From Paenibacillus contaminans (GTDB taxonomy: Bacteria; Bacillota; Bacilli; Paenibacillales; NBRC-103111), in assembly GCF_003285015.1 (NCBI RefSeq), contig NZ_QMFB01000003.1:62001-126000 (forward strand): a stretch of 64,000 nucleotides of DNA. Reading direction: 5' to 3'. Below, one piece after another: positions 9,093 to 18,893 of this stretch; position 1 is the stretch's first letter; each line of letters begins with the position of its first letter. Below the pieces are notes generated by a model, which made no database searches, was not told the DNA's origin, and saw only the letters and a program-made list of their open reading frames with translations. The translations under genes and the position numbers were made by a program.

Positions 9093-12000
9093 TAGGTCTC
9101 ACCTCCGTTTCGTTTCGGAAGAACGAAAACAGGAACCGGTGCAGAGCCGCCGCCGGTTTTGCCTGCGAACTCGTCTCCGACCGCTTGCCATACGTCTTCC
9201 TTGCTTCTTTCCTCCAGCAGCTCGAACCCGTTCCCTTCGAACGCCGCATCGAATTGGCATACGGGCTTGAAGGAACAGAACGTGCAAGCCAGCTTCTTCC
9301 CCATGCGAAAAGGCTCGACGGCGCACTGGCCGTTCGTAATTTCCGTTCCGATGCGGCCGATAACGTGCCGTACGTGTCCGCGCAGCTGCTCCCACTGCTC
9401 GCCTGTCGCTACCGAGGCGCTTTTGTAGAAGCCTCCGTCCGCCTTCACGGCGACCGGCAGAAGATCGGAATGGCCGTTCTTCTCGGCCAAACTGCCGTCC
9501 ATAAGCCTTACCGCCTCGAGATCGGCCATCACGAGTCCGCGCATTTTGAACCGTTTGCGCATTTCCGCTTCGACGGCATCGGGCGGAAGCGCGTTGCTGC
9601 TCGATATGATCGGATTATGCACATGGAAATAGAGCACGCCGCCGGGCAACGCTTCCGTTCCCAGCCACGATACGGCGTTCGTCAGCACGACGTCCAAATA
9701 CGTAAGCATTTGCAGCGAAAGCCCGTAATAAACCTCCGACATGCGAAGCGTCGTCGGACTTGATTTGTAGTCGATAATGCGGACATACGTATCGCTTTCG
9801 CCTAGCGCCTTGTCCACTCTATCGATCCGGCCCACAAGCTCCATCGTGAAGCCGTTGTCCAATTCGATCCGGTACGAAGGCAATTGTTCGCCTGGTCCGA
9901 AGCCGAGCTCAAGCGCAGCCGGCTCGAAAGCACCCCGGCGCGCATGCTCGGCCAGCACGACGGATGCGCGACCCACGACATCTTTCAGCTTGCGGGTCAT
10001 GTACCGGTAACGCGAGGAGCTTAACAGTATTTGTCCCTGAAGGCGCGGCGCCAGGATATCGACAATATCGTCCACTCGCTGCGCCAGCTGCTCGGCCGAC
10101 AGCAGTCCCCATGCCAGGTTTTCCTGCTTCAGCTGCTTTGCCAGAAGGCTCAGCGCAGCATGGAACAGCTGTCCGATATCCGGCGCCTCCAATCTGTAAA
10201 TGCGCCGTTCCCGCAGCTTCAGACCGTAAGAGGCGAATTGCGAGAACGGGCAGGCGACGAAACGCTCCATTCGGGAGACGCTCGCGCGAAGATGACTCCC
10301 GTACAGCATCCGGGTTGTATCCAGAGAAAGCGATTTTTCTTCGTTTGTATAATAAAGCGCGCCGATGAGTCCCGTCAGTTTATTGCGCCATTCCGGCTGC
10401 AGCGCGAACCAATTGTACAGGCTCCACCAAAGCCCGTCGATCGAAACGCCCCGCATCGCTTGCTTCAGCTGCACGATCAAATGCGAAAGCGTACGTTCCG
10501 GGTGAACGACGAAGTCAAGCTGCTCTTCTTCCGTCATCCCTGCAGCCGGTTCGCCTAGCAGCAGCCGGTCCTTGCTGCCGGGAAACAGCGATTTGATTTG
10601 CTTTATCGCTTCCGATGGTAGCAGCATTTTGCCTTCCTCATCCGCCATCGGATAGCTCAGCCATAAATAATGAGACGGCGCGCACAACACCGTATAAATC
10701 AAAAACTGTTCGTCCAGCAGCTTGCGCCTGCTGCTTTCCGCAAGCGGCAAGCCGGACGCAAGCAGCGTTTCCCGCTCATTCTCGCTTAATACGCCGTCCT
10801 CGTTTATCGCTTTCGGCAACACGCCGTCGCTTACGCCAAGGACGAAAGACGCTTTGACTTGAGCGGAGCGGGTCCGGTCGATGCTGCCGATCAGCACCTG
10901 ATCGAGCGAAGGCGGCACCAAGCCGAGTCGAATGTTCTCAAGTCCCGTCTCCACAAGCTCGGCAAACCAGTCGACGGACAGCTCGTCCGAGCCCATCAGT
11001 TCGTCAAGCTCGTCAAATATATCGATGACGCTATCCCACACTTGAGCATGCTCGCGCGCTTTTTCCGGCTGGCCGGCGGCGATGCAGTTTTCGCTCCACC
11101 GTTCTAGCTTCTCCGGCGCGTTCACTTCCGTGAGCAGCGTAAATAACGCCTCCGTCATTTGGCGGGCGTCGGCAGCCTTCCGCAGCCGTTTCTCGAAGCC
11201 CGCCAGCGGCGATACGACCGCATCCCGGCATATCAGCAGCCTGCGGAACGCCCGCTCCTCCCGACCGCCGGCCGTAGCTCCCGAACGCTCCGGCTTCAAG
11301 CCTTCGCCGCTTTGTTCGCCGCTTGCGGCTTCGTCCTCCGCCTCTTCCAGAGAAAAGCTCGTTTTGGAACGCCAATAACGATCGTCCGTCCAGCGGTAGC
11401 CTTGTATGCCGTAAGCAAGCACGTAATTTTCCAGCTCATCCATCGCATGCCGATCGATTGCTTCTTCCCCGGAGACTCCCGTTTCAAGAGGCAGCAAAAA
11501 ATCCGTTTTCACGCAGCGAAAAACAGCGTCATAACGCCAGCTGCCGCGCACAACCTCAAGCGCCGAGCGGATCAGCTCGATTAACGGGTGATGCATGACC
11601 GTACGTTTTTGATCAAAAAAGCAGGGAATCCCGTAATCGGCAAACACGGTGGCGAGCAGTTCGCCGTAATCTTCTATATTTCGAACGCGAACCGCCATGT
11701 CGCGCCAGCGCAATCCGCCGTCGCGAACGAGTCCGACGATTCGCCTGGCGGCGCCCTCTACCTCAGCACGCCGATGGACGGCAGCATAAATGCCGATTCC
11801 CGACACAGCGGATCCCAAGGCTGCAGGAGACAACTTGCCGCCGGCCGGAATGCCCGATTCCATTTCCAACTCCGCATCGATCGGGTAAAGCGTCTTGCGG
11901 CGCGATAGCCGCAGGTCGTAATTTCGCTCCAGATGCGCCAGCATCGGACTAGCTATGAAACGCGGCGGCACGTCGCCGTCAAGCATAACGACCTCGGCAG

Positions 12001-12850
12001 CTCCGCGTCCCATTGTAACGATTTGTTCCTGCAATCGTACCATCGTCATCGCCGTAGGATGGAATAAATTCAGCTCATGAGGCTTCTCGCCCGCACCGTA
12101 GGGCTTATCTAGGCAAAGCGTTACGGTTACGCTGCGGCAATGCTTCATACAAGCGGCGACAACGGCTTGCTCCTGCGGCGTAAAGCCGAAAAAGCCGTCT
12201 ACCCAAACCTCCGCCTCCCTCACCGCCGAGCTGCTGCCGAGACGCGCCGCCAAATGGGCCAAATAATCTTCGCCGTCCAAATAGTGACGGGCAAGCTCTT
12301 CCTCGTAATCACGCAATACGATCGACATATCGTGGAGCTTATCCGACAGCAGTGAGGAAATGCCGCGCTTGCCACTCTGCGGGCTTAAATCCCGTTCTCC
12401 CTCGCCAAAAAACTGCTGCAGATGTTTATCCAAGCTATCTGCCGAAACGCCGTAACGTTTCAGCTCGCTGTACAACGCGTGGAGCTTCTCGATAAAACCG
12501 ATTTGCTCAGCCGAAGTCTGAAACAATTTCAACTCTTCCTGACGCTTATGTAAAATACGCTGAAGCAGCATCATTTTACCGGTGTCGCCGATCGGTATGC
12601 GCGCCGTATCCCCCGTCTCCTGCATGACGCGCCAGGCCAAACGGCGAAAGCTCAGCACCTGGGCGCGGATCAGGCCGTTCAAGCCCGGCGTCGAGACCAG
12701 CGCGTGCTCCGCCTGGAAAGTCGCCTGCTCGGGTACGAGCAGGATAAGCGGATGGCCGTCCGGCCCGGCAAGCAAGCGCTGCCGAATGTCGTCGAGGCAT
12801 CGCATGCTTTTGCCGCTGCCCGAGCGCCCCAGCACAAATCGAATGGTCAT
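9092..12850 (-). CDS. addB: ATP-dependent helicase/nuclease subunit AddB
   Basis: A 1252-residue AddB. Walker A GRSGSGKS is at residues 8-15. The C-terminal nuclease domain contains IDYKSS, and an iron-sulfur cluster can be built from the Cys in FVACPF together with the late CTFCSFKPVC cluster, as in B. subtilis AddB. ATG at 12850 follows TAGGAGGT by nine bases, which decides the start over a longer frame reaching 12901. First gene of the addBA operon, overlapping addA by one base. AddB supplies the second nuclease and the Chi-recognising helicase-like domain. Confidence 0.96.
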   Translation of the reverse strand: MTIRFVLGRSGSGKSMRCLDDIRQRLLAGPDGHPLILLVPEQATFQAEHALVSTPGLNGLIRAQVLSFRRLAWRVMQETGDTARIPIGDTGKMMLLQRILHKRQEELKLFQTSAEQIGFIEKLHALYSELKRYGVSADSLDKHLQQFFGEGERDLSPQSGKRGISSLLSDKLHDMSIVLRDYEEELARHYLDGEDYLAHLAARLGSSSAVREAEVWVDGFFGFTPQEQAVVAACMKHCRSVTVTLCLDKPYGAGEKPHELNLFHPTAMTMVRLQEQIVTMGRGAAEVVMLDGDVPPRFIASPMLAHLERNYDLRLSRRKTLYPIDAELEMESGIPAGGKLSPAALGSAVSGIGIYAAVHRRAEVEGAARRIVGLVRDGGLRWRDMAVRVRNIEDYGELLATVFADYGIPCFFDQKRTVMHHPLIELIRSALEVVRGSWRYDAVFRCVKTDFLLPLETGVSGEEAIDRHAMDELENYVLAYGIQGYRWTDDRYWRSKTSFSLEEAEDEAASGEQSGEGLKPERSGATAGGREERAFRRLLICRDAVVSPLAGFEKRLRKAADARQMTEALFTLLTEVNAPEKLERWSENCIAAGQPEKAREHAQVWDSVIDIFDELDELMGSDELSVDWFAELVETGLENIRLGLVPPSLDQVLIGSIDRTRSAQVKASFVLGVSDGVLPKAINEDGVLSENERETLLASGLPLAESSRRKLLDEQFLIYTVLCAPSHYLWLSYPMADEEGKMLLPSEAIKQIKSLFPGSKDRLLLGEPAAGMTEEEQLDFVVHPERTLSHLIVQLKQAMRGVSIDGLWWSLYNWFALQPEWRNKLTGLIGALYYTNEEKSLSLDTTRMLYGSHLRASVSRMERFVACPFSQFASYGLKLRERRIYRLEAPDIGQLFHAALSLLAKQLKQENLAWGLLSAEQLAQRVDDIVDILAPRLQGQILLSSSRYRYMTRKLKDVVGRASVVLAEHARRGAFEPAALELGFGPGEQLPSYRIELDNGFTMELVGRIDRVDKALGESDTYVRIIDYKSSPTTLRMSEVYYGLSLQMLTYLDVVLTNAVSWLGTEALPGGVLYFHVHNPIISSSNALPPDAVEAEMRKRFKMRGLVMADLEAVRLMDGSLAEKNGHSDLLPVAVKADGGFYKSASVATGEQWEQLRGHVRHVIGRIGTEITNGQCAVEPFRMGKKLACTFCSFKPVCQFDAAFEGNGFELLEERSKEDVWQAVGDEFAGKTGGGSAPVPVFVLPKRNGGET

Positions 12851-13034
12851 GGCGGGATAACCTCCTAAACTACCTCTCGTGAAATGCCCACTTTCCGGCA
12901 ATCCATAGCCTTTAAGCTCCGAATCCGGCCGTAGAAAGCGGCGTATCGTAGTATTCTATCATATTTGAAGACAATCTAGGATCGTTTATATCCATAGAGC
13001 AAGATAGCATATGTTGGCATTCTCCGGATCTCGT

Positions 13035-13283
13035 CTATCCCTTTCGTTTGCTGTTGCGAAGCATGACGATCGTAAATAAAATCATGGAGAGCGCGAAAAT
13101 GCCGATCAAAAATACGGCAAAGCCCCAGCTCGCCAAATTTTGCATCCAGCTGCCGGTCGATTCCTCTCCCTCGCAAGCGCAAGCTTGAACGGCAGAGCCT
13201 ATGAAAACCGTATACATCGCAAAAAATGCGACTGCGCCGATTCCAGCAGCGTATATGCCTTTATGTTTGGCTTTCCCTTTCAA
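13035..13283 (-). CDS. Small two-helix membrane protein, unknown function
   Basis: About 82 residues with two hydrophobic segments: one near the N-terminus (IYAAGIGAVAFFAMYTVFIG) and one near the C-terminus (GFAVFLIGIFALSMILFTIV). They are joined by a short acidic loop holding a CAC pair. The tail is basic (LRNSKRKG). Start choice: the ATG at 13292 touches its only Shine-Dalgarno-like sequence (AAAGGA) with no spacing, whereas an in-frame TTG at 13283 sits nine bases after it, so TTG is preferred. It lies between addB and fni, transcribed the same way. I do not recognise a family; the two Cys could bind metal or form a disulfide outside the membrane, which is speculation. Confidence 0.55.
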   Translation of the reverse strand: MKGKAKHKGIYAAGIGAVAFFAMYTVFIGSAVQACACEGEESTGSWMQNLASWGFAVFLIGIFALSMILFTIVMLRNSKRKG

Positions 13284-13530
13284 CCTTATCATTCCTTTAC
13301 TGTCTTTTCGTCAAGACTGCTTAATCGGTACAACACTCCTATTATACCAGAGACGGCATACCAACCAATAATAGTTGCTCGTCGAACAACAACAGCCGCA
13401 TCGGCCGTCGGGCGGCCTAGCGGCTGTTTCGTATCCGTACGGAGCACAATGCAAGTACGGGTACCCTAAACCTTCGGGCAAAACATGATTCCGCGAGCAT
13501 CGGTTCCTGACAGAACCGGGGTCGCTTCCG

Positions 13531-14631
13531 TCATAAGCCGGACATTTCCAGCCTATTCGTCTCCTTCAGCTCGCGAATGGTCCCGGCTCCAATGCCGAAC
13601 ATGGCAATGCGCAGCTCCAGCTCCAGCTTGCCAAAAAGCGCTTCGATAAGCTCCTCCGAATCGACCGCGGCTGCCAGCAAAGAACGGCCGAAGCCGGCCA
13701 AATCCGCACCGAGCGCTATCGCCTTGGCGGCATCGACGCCGCTTTGCACTCCGCCGCTGCCGATCACAACCGCATCCGGCACGGCCGTTCGAACGTCGCG
13801 AATGCATTCGGCGGTCGGAATTCCCCAATCGGCGAACGCTTCGGCAGCCGCTTTGCGGACGGCATCCCGCGAACGGTGCTTCTCCACCTGGCTCCAAGAC
13901 GTGCCTCCCGCGCCGGCAACATCGATGAACGATATCCCCGCCTCGGCAAGCTTTCGCGCCGATTCGCCGTCTATACCCCATCCCACTTCTTTAATCCCGA
14001 CGGGCACGTGAAGCGATTTGCAAACTTGTTCGATTCGATTCAGCAGCCCGCTGAAATCGGTATCGCCTTCCGGTTGAAACGCCTCCTGCAAACTGTTCAA
14101 ATGCAGAACGAGCGCATCCGCTTCCGCAAGCTCGACGGCATGCCTGCATTGATCGGCGCCGTAGCCGTAATTCAGCTGAACGGCGCCAAGGTTTGCAATG
14201 ACCGGTATCGTAGACGCGACCTTCCGGATACGAAACGTATCTGCCAGTTCCTCTTTTTCAATTGCAGCCCGCATGGAGCCGAGCCCCATCGCCCATCCCC
14301 GCCGCTCCGCAGCTGCAGCCAGCCGCATGTTGATGACGGCCGCTTCCTTCGTCCCGCCGGTCATCGAGCTGACGAGTAAAGGCGCGCGCAGCGTTTTATT
14401 CAGAAAAACGGTCGATAACGAAATGTCGGCCAATCGTCGCTCCGGCAAAGCATTATGCCGGAACCGGTAGCGCTCGAAGCCGGTTCGAATCCTTTCTCCG
14501 CCCACGTCGCGGTTTAGACAAATCTCGATATGCTCGGCCTTTCTCGATTCGGTAACGGCGGCGGAGTCCGCGATCGTTCCGCTTCCTTCCGTCGCGCTTG
14601 CTTGGCCGTTTACATGTTCGTACGCTTTCAT
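13531..14631 (-). CDS. fni: Type 2 isopentenyl-diphosphate delta-isomerase
   Basis: About 366 residues with an FMN-dependent TIM-barrel isomerase pattern: RKAEHIEICL near the N-terminus, the SSMTGG loop, the IANLGAVQL strand, HLNSLQEAFQPEGD, GIKEVGWG and a C-terminal flavin-phosphate loop (IGSGGVQSG). It converts isopentenyl diphosphate to dimethylallyl diphosphate using reduced FMN and Mg2+. Start uncertain: ATG 14631 follows GAGGGG by six bases; a GTG at 14682 also has a fair site (GAGAGG) and would add 17 residues. Its product feeds polyprenyl synthesis and so, indirectly, the ComQ-like transferase and the terpene cyclase elsewhere in this window. Confidence 0.93.
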   Translation of the reverse strand: MKAYEHVNGQASATEGSGTIADSAAVTESRKAEHIEICLNRDVGGERIRTGFERYRFRHNALPERRLADISLSTVFLNKTLRAPLLVSSMTGGTKEAAVINMRLAAAAERRGWAMGLGSMRAAIEKEELADTFRIRKVASTIPVIANLGAVQLNYGYGADQCRHAVELAEADALVLHLNSLQEAFQPEGDTDFSGLLNRIEQVCKSLHVPVGIKEVGWGIDGESARKLAEAGISFIDVAGAGGTSWSQVEKHRSRDAVRKAAAEAFADWGIPTAECIRDVRTAVPDAVVIGSGGVQSGVDAAKAIALGADLAGFGRSLLAAAVDSEELIEALFGKLELELRIAMFGIGAGTIRELKETNRLEMSGL

Positions 14632-14875
14632 GCGCTTCCCCTCTCGGTCCATCCTCATGGCCTGTTCTTCACAGCCGTTCACGTAAAGCCTCTCGTATCG
14701 GGCTTCGCTTTACTCTAGCATAACACAATGCGATATTTTTCCCAAGGTTCGCTTCATTTTCGGGGCTCGGTATAACCCCCGTGAAGTATTGCCGTCAGCA
14801 CATATCTTAAACTTTACGAAAATAAGGTATAATGGAGAAGACTTTCCATTTCCGAACTTTGAGAGGAGTCTATCG

Positions 14876-15562
14876 ATGAAAATTACGTATATCGGTCATT
14901 CTGGTTTTGTTGTTGAAGCGGACGGGCACCGCGTGGTCATCGACCCTTTCCTGACGGGAAATCCGCTTGCTGCCGTGAAGGCGGAAGACGTCAAGGCGGA
15001 TGCCGTTCTGCTCACTCACGGCCATTCCGACCATATCGGAGACGCGCTGCCGATCGCACTCGCTAACGGCTGCCCGATCATATCGAATTTTGAGATTGCC
15101 GCTTATTTCTCGGCCAAAGGCGCGGAGACGGTCGGCATGAACACGGGCGGAAGCTGCGCGTTCGAATGGGGCTCGATCAAATGGACGCAAGCGTTCCATA
15201 GCTCCAGCATACAAACGGAGGACGGTACCCTGATTTACGGAGGACAACCGTCCGGGCTGCTGTTAACGATGGGCGGCCGCACGTTTTACCATACAGGCGA
15301 CACCGCCTTATTCAGCGATTTGAAAATGATTGGCGATCGCCATGCGATCGACGTTTGCGCCTTGCCGATCGGCGATTTTTATACGATGGGTCCCGACGAT
15401 GCGCTGCAAGCGGCCGAATGGGTTCACGCCAAGCTTTCCATCCCGATCCATCACAGTACGTTCCCGGGAATCAAGCAGGATGCGTTGGCATGGGTCGAAC
15501 GCCTGGAAAGCATAGGGCTGCGCGGAATCGCGCTCCAGCCCGGGCAATCGACGGAGGTTTAG
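14876..15562 (+). CDS. Metal-dependent hydrolase, UPF0173 / YtkL family
   Basis: A 228-residue metallo-beta-lactamase-fold protein (B. subtilis YtkL is 227). Metal motif THGHSDHIGD is at about residues 48-57, with the later His/Asp ligands in YHTGD and IHHSTFPG. The ATG at 14876 follows GAGAGGAG by about seven bases; a longer in-frame extension upstream has no ribosome site. A TATAAT lies at 14828-14833, so it is probably a single-gene unit, closed by the hairpin at 15646-15689. The substrate of the family is unknown. Confidence 0.9.
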   Translation: MKITYIGHSGFVVEADGHRVVIDPFLTGNPLAAVKAEDVKADAVLLTHGHSDHIGDALPIALANGCPIISNFEIAAYFSAKGAETVGMNTGGSCAFEWGSIKWTQAFHSSSIQTEDGTLIYGGQPSGLLLTMGGRTFYHTGDTALFSDLKMIGDRHAIDVCALPIGDFYTMGPDDALQAAEWVHAKLSIPIHHSTFPGIKQDALAWVERLESIGLRGIALQPGQSTEV

Positions 15563-15645
15563 CCCGTCGGAAGCAGCGGCATGTTCTGCAAGCGAGTTGT
15601 TTGCCGCATGTGTATGAACGGACGAATTTGACGAGCATATTGCAA

Positions 15646-15689
15646 AAAAAGCCTGAAGAGGATGTTCGTTCATCCGCTTCAGGCTTTTT
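15646..15689. terminator. Bidirectional terminator
   Basis: A 13-base perfect stem (15646-15658 with 15677-15689), flanked by A-run and T-run, between the plus-strand YtkL-like gene and the minus-strand CcdC-like gene. Confidence 0.85.
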
Positions 15690-15814
15690 GGCATGTAACC
15701 GAGCTTATATTCCTTGCCGTCTCCGAATCACTCTCTGAGCATCGGCACGGCAACTGCCTCCTTGTGCGAAATGCAATTCTTTCGCCAGGTTTGCGGCGCG
15801 AAGTCTTCGGCTTT

Positions 15815-16303
15815 TTACTCCGCCCCCGAATCGTTCGCGGTTTTCATACGAAGCACGCTGCGGTATTTGACGAAGCTGACGATCCGCCAAGGCACGATGT
15901 AGCAGACCGCAAGCAGGAAGAAAAGAAAAAGCATTGTCGCCTGATCGATTCCTCCGATATAGTTGCGCAGCGCCAGCCGAATAACCAGCAGCCCTGCGAG
16001 CGCGGCGATGAACGCTTTGCTTCGCTTCGCATAGATGTTCCCGTCCTCGCGTATTTCGTAATTCGTCGTGACGATCATCGGTATGGACAACAGCAGACCG
16101 AGGGCGATCGTTACAAGCGCCTCCTCTAATGTCACGTGAATGTCCGGACTTGACAACTGAACAAATCCGATAGACATAAAGATAGGAGGCAAGACGAGAC
16201 GAAGTCCCGAGCCTTTCATCGGCACCCGCATGGCTCTCGTTCTGCGCCAGAGGATAAGCCCGAATACGGCTACAATCATGAATAATGTAGAATTCCCAGT
16301 CAT
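15815..16303 (-). CDS. CcdC-like membrane protein (DUF1453)
   Basis: About 162 residues with four or five membrane segments. Landmarks shared with B. subtilis CcdC (YneJ): PPIFMS in the second segment, YEIREDGNIYAKRSKAF between helices, the LLVIRL helix and the IVPWRI motif near the end. CcdC is encoded near ccdA in Bacillus and has been linked to cytochrome c maturation, though its role is not settled; there is no ccdA here. ATG 16303 has AGGTGA six bases upstream, better than a TTG at 16324. Confidence 0.8.
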   Translation of the reverse strand: MTGNSTLFMIVAVFGLILWRRTRAMRVPMKGSGLRLVLPPIFMSIGFVQLSSPDIHVTLEEALVTIALGLLLSIPMIVTTNYEIREDGNIYAKRSKAFIAALAGLLVIRLALRNYIGGIDQATMLFLFFLLAVCYIVPWRIVSFVKYRSVLRMKTANDSGAE

Positions 16304-16404
16304 TTCGATCACCTGTATATGCAAGAGTTATGCAAGTATTGTACCTTTTTGCGGAATGCCGCAGCAACTGACTATTTGCACCTTTTCATCCTGACCATAG
16401 TAAC

Positions 16405-16435
16405 AACGGCCTTGGCTTCGCCAGCCAAGACCGCA
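16405..16435 (-). terminator. Candidate terminator of the RlmI-like gene
   Basis: GGCCTTGGCT (16408-16417) pairs with AGCCAAGACC (16423-16432), one mismatch, just after the stop at 16443 on the minus strand. The following U-run is weak. Confidence 0.45.
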
Positions 16436-16442
16436 GTATCCG

Positions 16443-17795
16443 CTATTTGCTCGTCACTTCGAAAACGGCGAACTTCAAGTAATTTCCTTCATCCACGCCC
16501 AGCACATGAGGATGGTCTTTGCCGGCCGCGCGCCACTCGATCAGCCGCAGCGTTTTCCCGGCATCGGTCGCCGCTTCGTGGATCGTTTGCAGGAACAGCT
16601 CCGGCTTCATATGGTACGAGCAGCTTGCGGTAACAAGAAAGCCGCCTTCGTTAACAAGCTTCATACCGTGAAGATTAATATCCTTGTAGCCGCGGCACGC
16701 CCCTTCCACGGCGCTCCGCGATTTGGCGAAGGCCGGCGGATCCAAAATGACGACGTCCCACGTGCGTCCGCTCTTCTCCAGCGGCTTCGACGTGTCCACC
16801 TTCTTCCCGGCGGCCTGCCCGCGCAAGCTTCGCTCATCCGCACCGCGCACCTGCTCCCGCAAATAATCGAAGGCGTCCGCGACGACGAATTCGACGCGGT
16901 CCTCGAAGCCGTTCAGCGCGACATTGCGCCGGGCGCTATCGATGGCATGCTCGGAAATATCGAGGCAGGTCACCTTCTTGGCTCCGTATTTGCAAGCATG
17001 GAGCGTAAAGCTTCCGGTGTGGGAGAAGCATTCCAGAACGGTCGCGCCGTCCCAATACGGAAAAGTGACGACTTTGCCGTTGGCGTTAACCGGCACCATT
17101 TCGCCGTTATCCGGATTCTCCTTCAGCTCGATGCCGCTGCGGCGCCCCCATCCTGTCATAAGCGATGCTATTGATGCGCGGTTCTCACGCTGATCGAAGA
17201 AATAGCCGGTTTTTTGCCCCTCTTCAATGTCGACTTCGAGCTGGAGGCCGTTCTCCACAATGCGGACATGCCGCGGGCATTGTCCGTAAATAAGCCCCTT
17301 CGTTTGCGGGAGCCCTTCCAGCTCGCGAACCGGCACATCGCTTCGCTCGTATATGCCGGATGGCTGCATAACGTCAACGAGCGCTTGAACGATCGCATCG
17401 CGCCGCAGGTCCATTCCTAGCGTAAGCAGCTGAACCACGAGAACATCGGCGAATTTATCGACGACAAGTCCCGGCAGCATATCGGCTTCGCCGTGAACGA
17501 GCCGGAAGGAATCGGTATTCGTTACGAAACGGCGGCGAAGCTCCAAGCATCGCGCGAGCCGATCGGCGAAAAAAGCCGTATCCATGTCGGCGATGTGCGT
17601 ATGCGAGATGACGCGGCTGACGATCTGTGACTGCGGGTTATAGTATCCGGTCGCCAAATACGCGCCTTTATGGTTATGAATCGGCACAAGGGAGCCCGGT
17701 GCCGGTTCGCCTTCGATACGGTCGACCTCGCTGCGGAAAATCCAGGGATGGCCCTGCTCCAATCTTTTTTTGCGTTGTTTGTTCAATACGATCAT
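16443..17795 (-). CDS. Class I SAM-dependent rRNA cytosine methyltransferase, RlmI family
   Basis: About 450 residues, longer than the usual 390-400. N-terminal PUA-like part (KRLEQGHPWIF), then a Rossmann methyltransferase with the SAM motif VLECFSHTGSFTLHA, DISEHAIDSARRN, and the catalytic motif LDPPAFAKS; the nucleophile Cys is expected in VTASCSYHM. The extra length comes from two inserts: around residues 225-250 (ELKENPDNGEM...) and a charged one (GADERSLRGQAAGKK...) before the DPPAF motif. RlmI methylates C1962 of 23S rRNA in E. coli; the exact target here is inferred. ATG 17795 follows GGAGAGG by about 11 bases; the much longer open frame to 18341 is antisense to the neighbouring transporter gene and is not credible. 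Confidence 0.88.
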   Translation of the reverse strand: MIVLNKQRKKRLEQGHPWIFRSEVDRIEGEPAPGSLVPIHNHKGAYLATGYYNPQSQIVSRVISHTHIADMDTAFFADRLARCLELRRRFVTNTDSFRLVHGEADMLPGLVVDKFADVLVVQLLTLGMDLRRDAIVQALVDVMQPSGIYERSDVPVRELEGLPQTKGLIYGQCPRHVRIVENGLQLEVDIEEGQKTGYFFDQRENRASIASLMTGWGRRSGIELKENPDNGEMVPVNANGKVVTFPYWDGATVLECFSHTGSFTLHACKYGAKKVTCLDISEHAIDSARRNVALNGFEDRVEFVVADAFDYLREQVRGADERSLRGQAAGKKVDTSKPLEKSGRTWDVVILDPPAFAKSRSAVEGACRGYKDINLHGMKLVNEGGFLVTASCSYHMKPELFLQTIHEAATDAGKTLRLIEWRAAGKDHPHVLGVDEGNYLKFAVFEVTSK

Positions 17796-17903
17796 AGGTC
17801 GGTTTTCCTCTCCGTTCCGTTCGTTCGCTGAATTGCTTTCGTCATTCCTAGAGATGGCCAAGCATATAATGGGATGATGTTTCGGGAAAGGAGACAAGCG
17901 GTT

Positions 17904-18872
17904 ATGTTCAGATCCGTCATTATTCCGCTGCTTATAGGATTGGCCGTCTTTATCGCCGGCATGAAGGTGATGGAGCTTTCGCTTCACGCGCTTGCAGGCA
18001 ACCGTCTGCAGCGGCTGCTGGAGCGATTTACCCGCACCCCCGCACGCGGCATGCTGACCTCGACGGCGCTGACAGCGGCGCTGCAAAGCAGCTCGGCCGT
18101 CACGGTCATCGCGATCGGCCTTGTCAATGCCGGTTTCATGAGCTTCCCGCAGTCGCTCGGCATTATTCTTGGCACGAATATCGGCACGACGCTGACGACC
18201 GAGCTGCTCAGCCTCGATATCGCCCGATATGCGGTACCGCTGTTTGCGGGCTCGGCGGCCGTGTGGGTACTCTCGGCGCTTACCGCAGCGATCGCCAAAA
18301 CAAACGAGCGAACGGTAAACGCCGCCCGCTCGTTCCGTCATGGAGCCATTGCGCTAAGCGGCTTCGCTTGCGTCCTCCTTGGCATGGAGACCATGCAGGC
18401 GGTTATTCCCGAGCTTCGCGAACGGGGGGTCTTTACATGGCTCGTCCAACAAGCGCAGCACAACGCCTTGTGGGGCATTGCGGCAGGAGCCGCAATCGCC
18501 GCTCTCATACACTCGAGCGCGGTCATCATCGTGATGGCGATGGGCCTCGCCGCATCGCAAACGATTTCGCCCGAGCTTGGCATCGCGATCACGATCGGCG
18601 CCAATGTCGGCACATGCGCAACGGCGCTCGTCGCCAGCATCGGCGGCAGCCGCGCGGGCACGTGGGTCGCATGGAGCCATGTCACGTTAAACGTAGCGGG
18701 CGCGGTCTTGTTTTATCCGTTCATCTCGGTTCTCGCCGCGTTTACGGCTTTATTCGCCTCAAGTCCCGGGGAGCAAGTCGCGCATGCGCAGACGCTGTTC
18801 AACCTTATCGGGTCGCTGATTGCCTTGCCCTTCTGCTATTTGCCGATATGGAGCAGACTGAAGTCGACTTGA
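17904..18872 (+). CDS. Na/Pi cotransporter family protein
   Basis: About 322 residues, almost entirely membrane helices, with the duplicated Na/Pi symporter signature: TAALQSSSAVTVIAIGLV in the first half and AALIHSSAVIIVMAMGLA in the second, each followed by a GTNIGTT / GANVGTC motif. It lacks the C-terminal PhoU-like domain of larger NptA proteins. It likely imports phosphate with sodium (known of the family). ATG 17904 follows AAGGAG by ten bases; an ATG at 17874 is possible. It diverges from the RlmI-like gene and converges with deoC. Confidence 0.88.
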   Translation: MFRSVIIPLLIGLAVFIAGMKVMELSLHALAGNRLQRLLERFTRTPARGMLTSTALTAALQSSSAVTVIAIGLVNAGFMSFPQSLGIILGTNIGTTLTTELLSLDIARYAVPLFAGSAAVWVLSALTAAIAKTNERTVNAARSFRHGAIALSGFACVLLGMETMQAVIPELRERGVFTWLVQQAQHNALWGIAAGAAIAALIHSSAVIIVMAMGLAASQTISPELGIAITIGANVGTCATALVASIGGSRAGTWVAWSHVTLNVAGAVLFYPFISVLAAFTALFASSPGEQVAHAQTLFNLIGSLIALPFCYLPIWSRLKST

Positions 18873-18893
18873 ACGCCGCCGGCGCGCCTCGTT

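Noticed and set aside
17796..18341. N-terminal extension of the RlmI-like methyltransferase to 18341
   Set aside because: The extension is antisense to the Na/Pi transporter gene and reads as a charged low-complexity sequence; ATG 17795 fits homology.
18478..18498. A TTGCGG...CCGCAA inverted repeat resembling a ComA box
   Set aside because: The spacer is six bases instead of four and it lies inside the Na/Pi transporter coding region, so chance is the better explanation.
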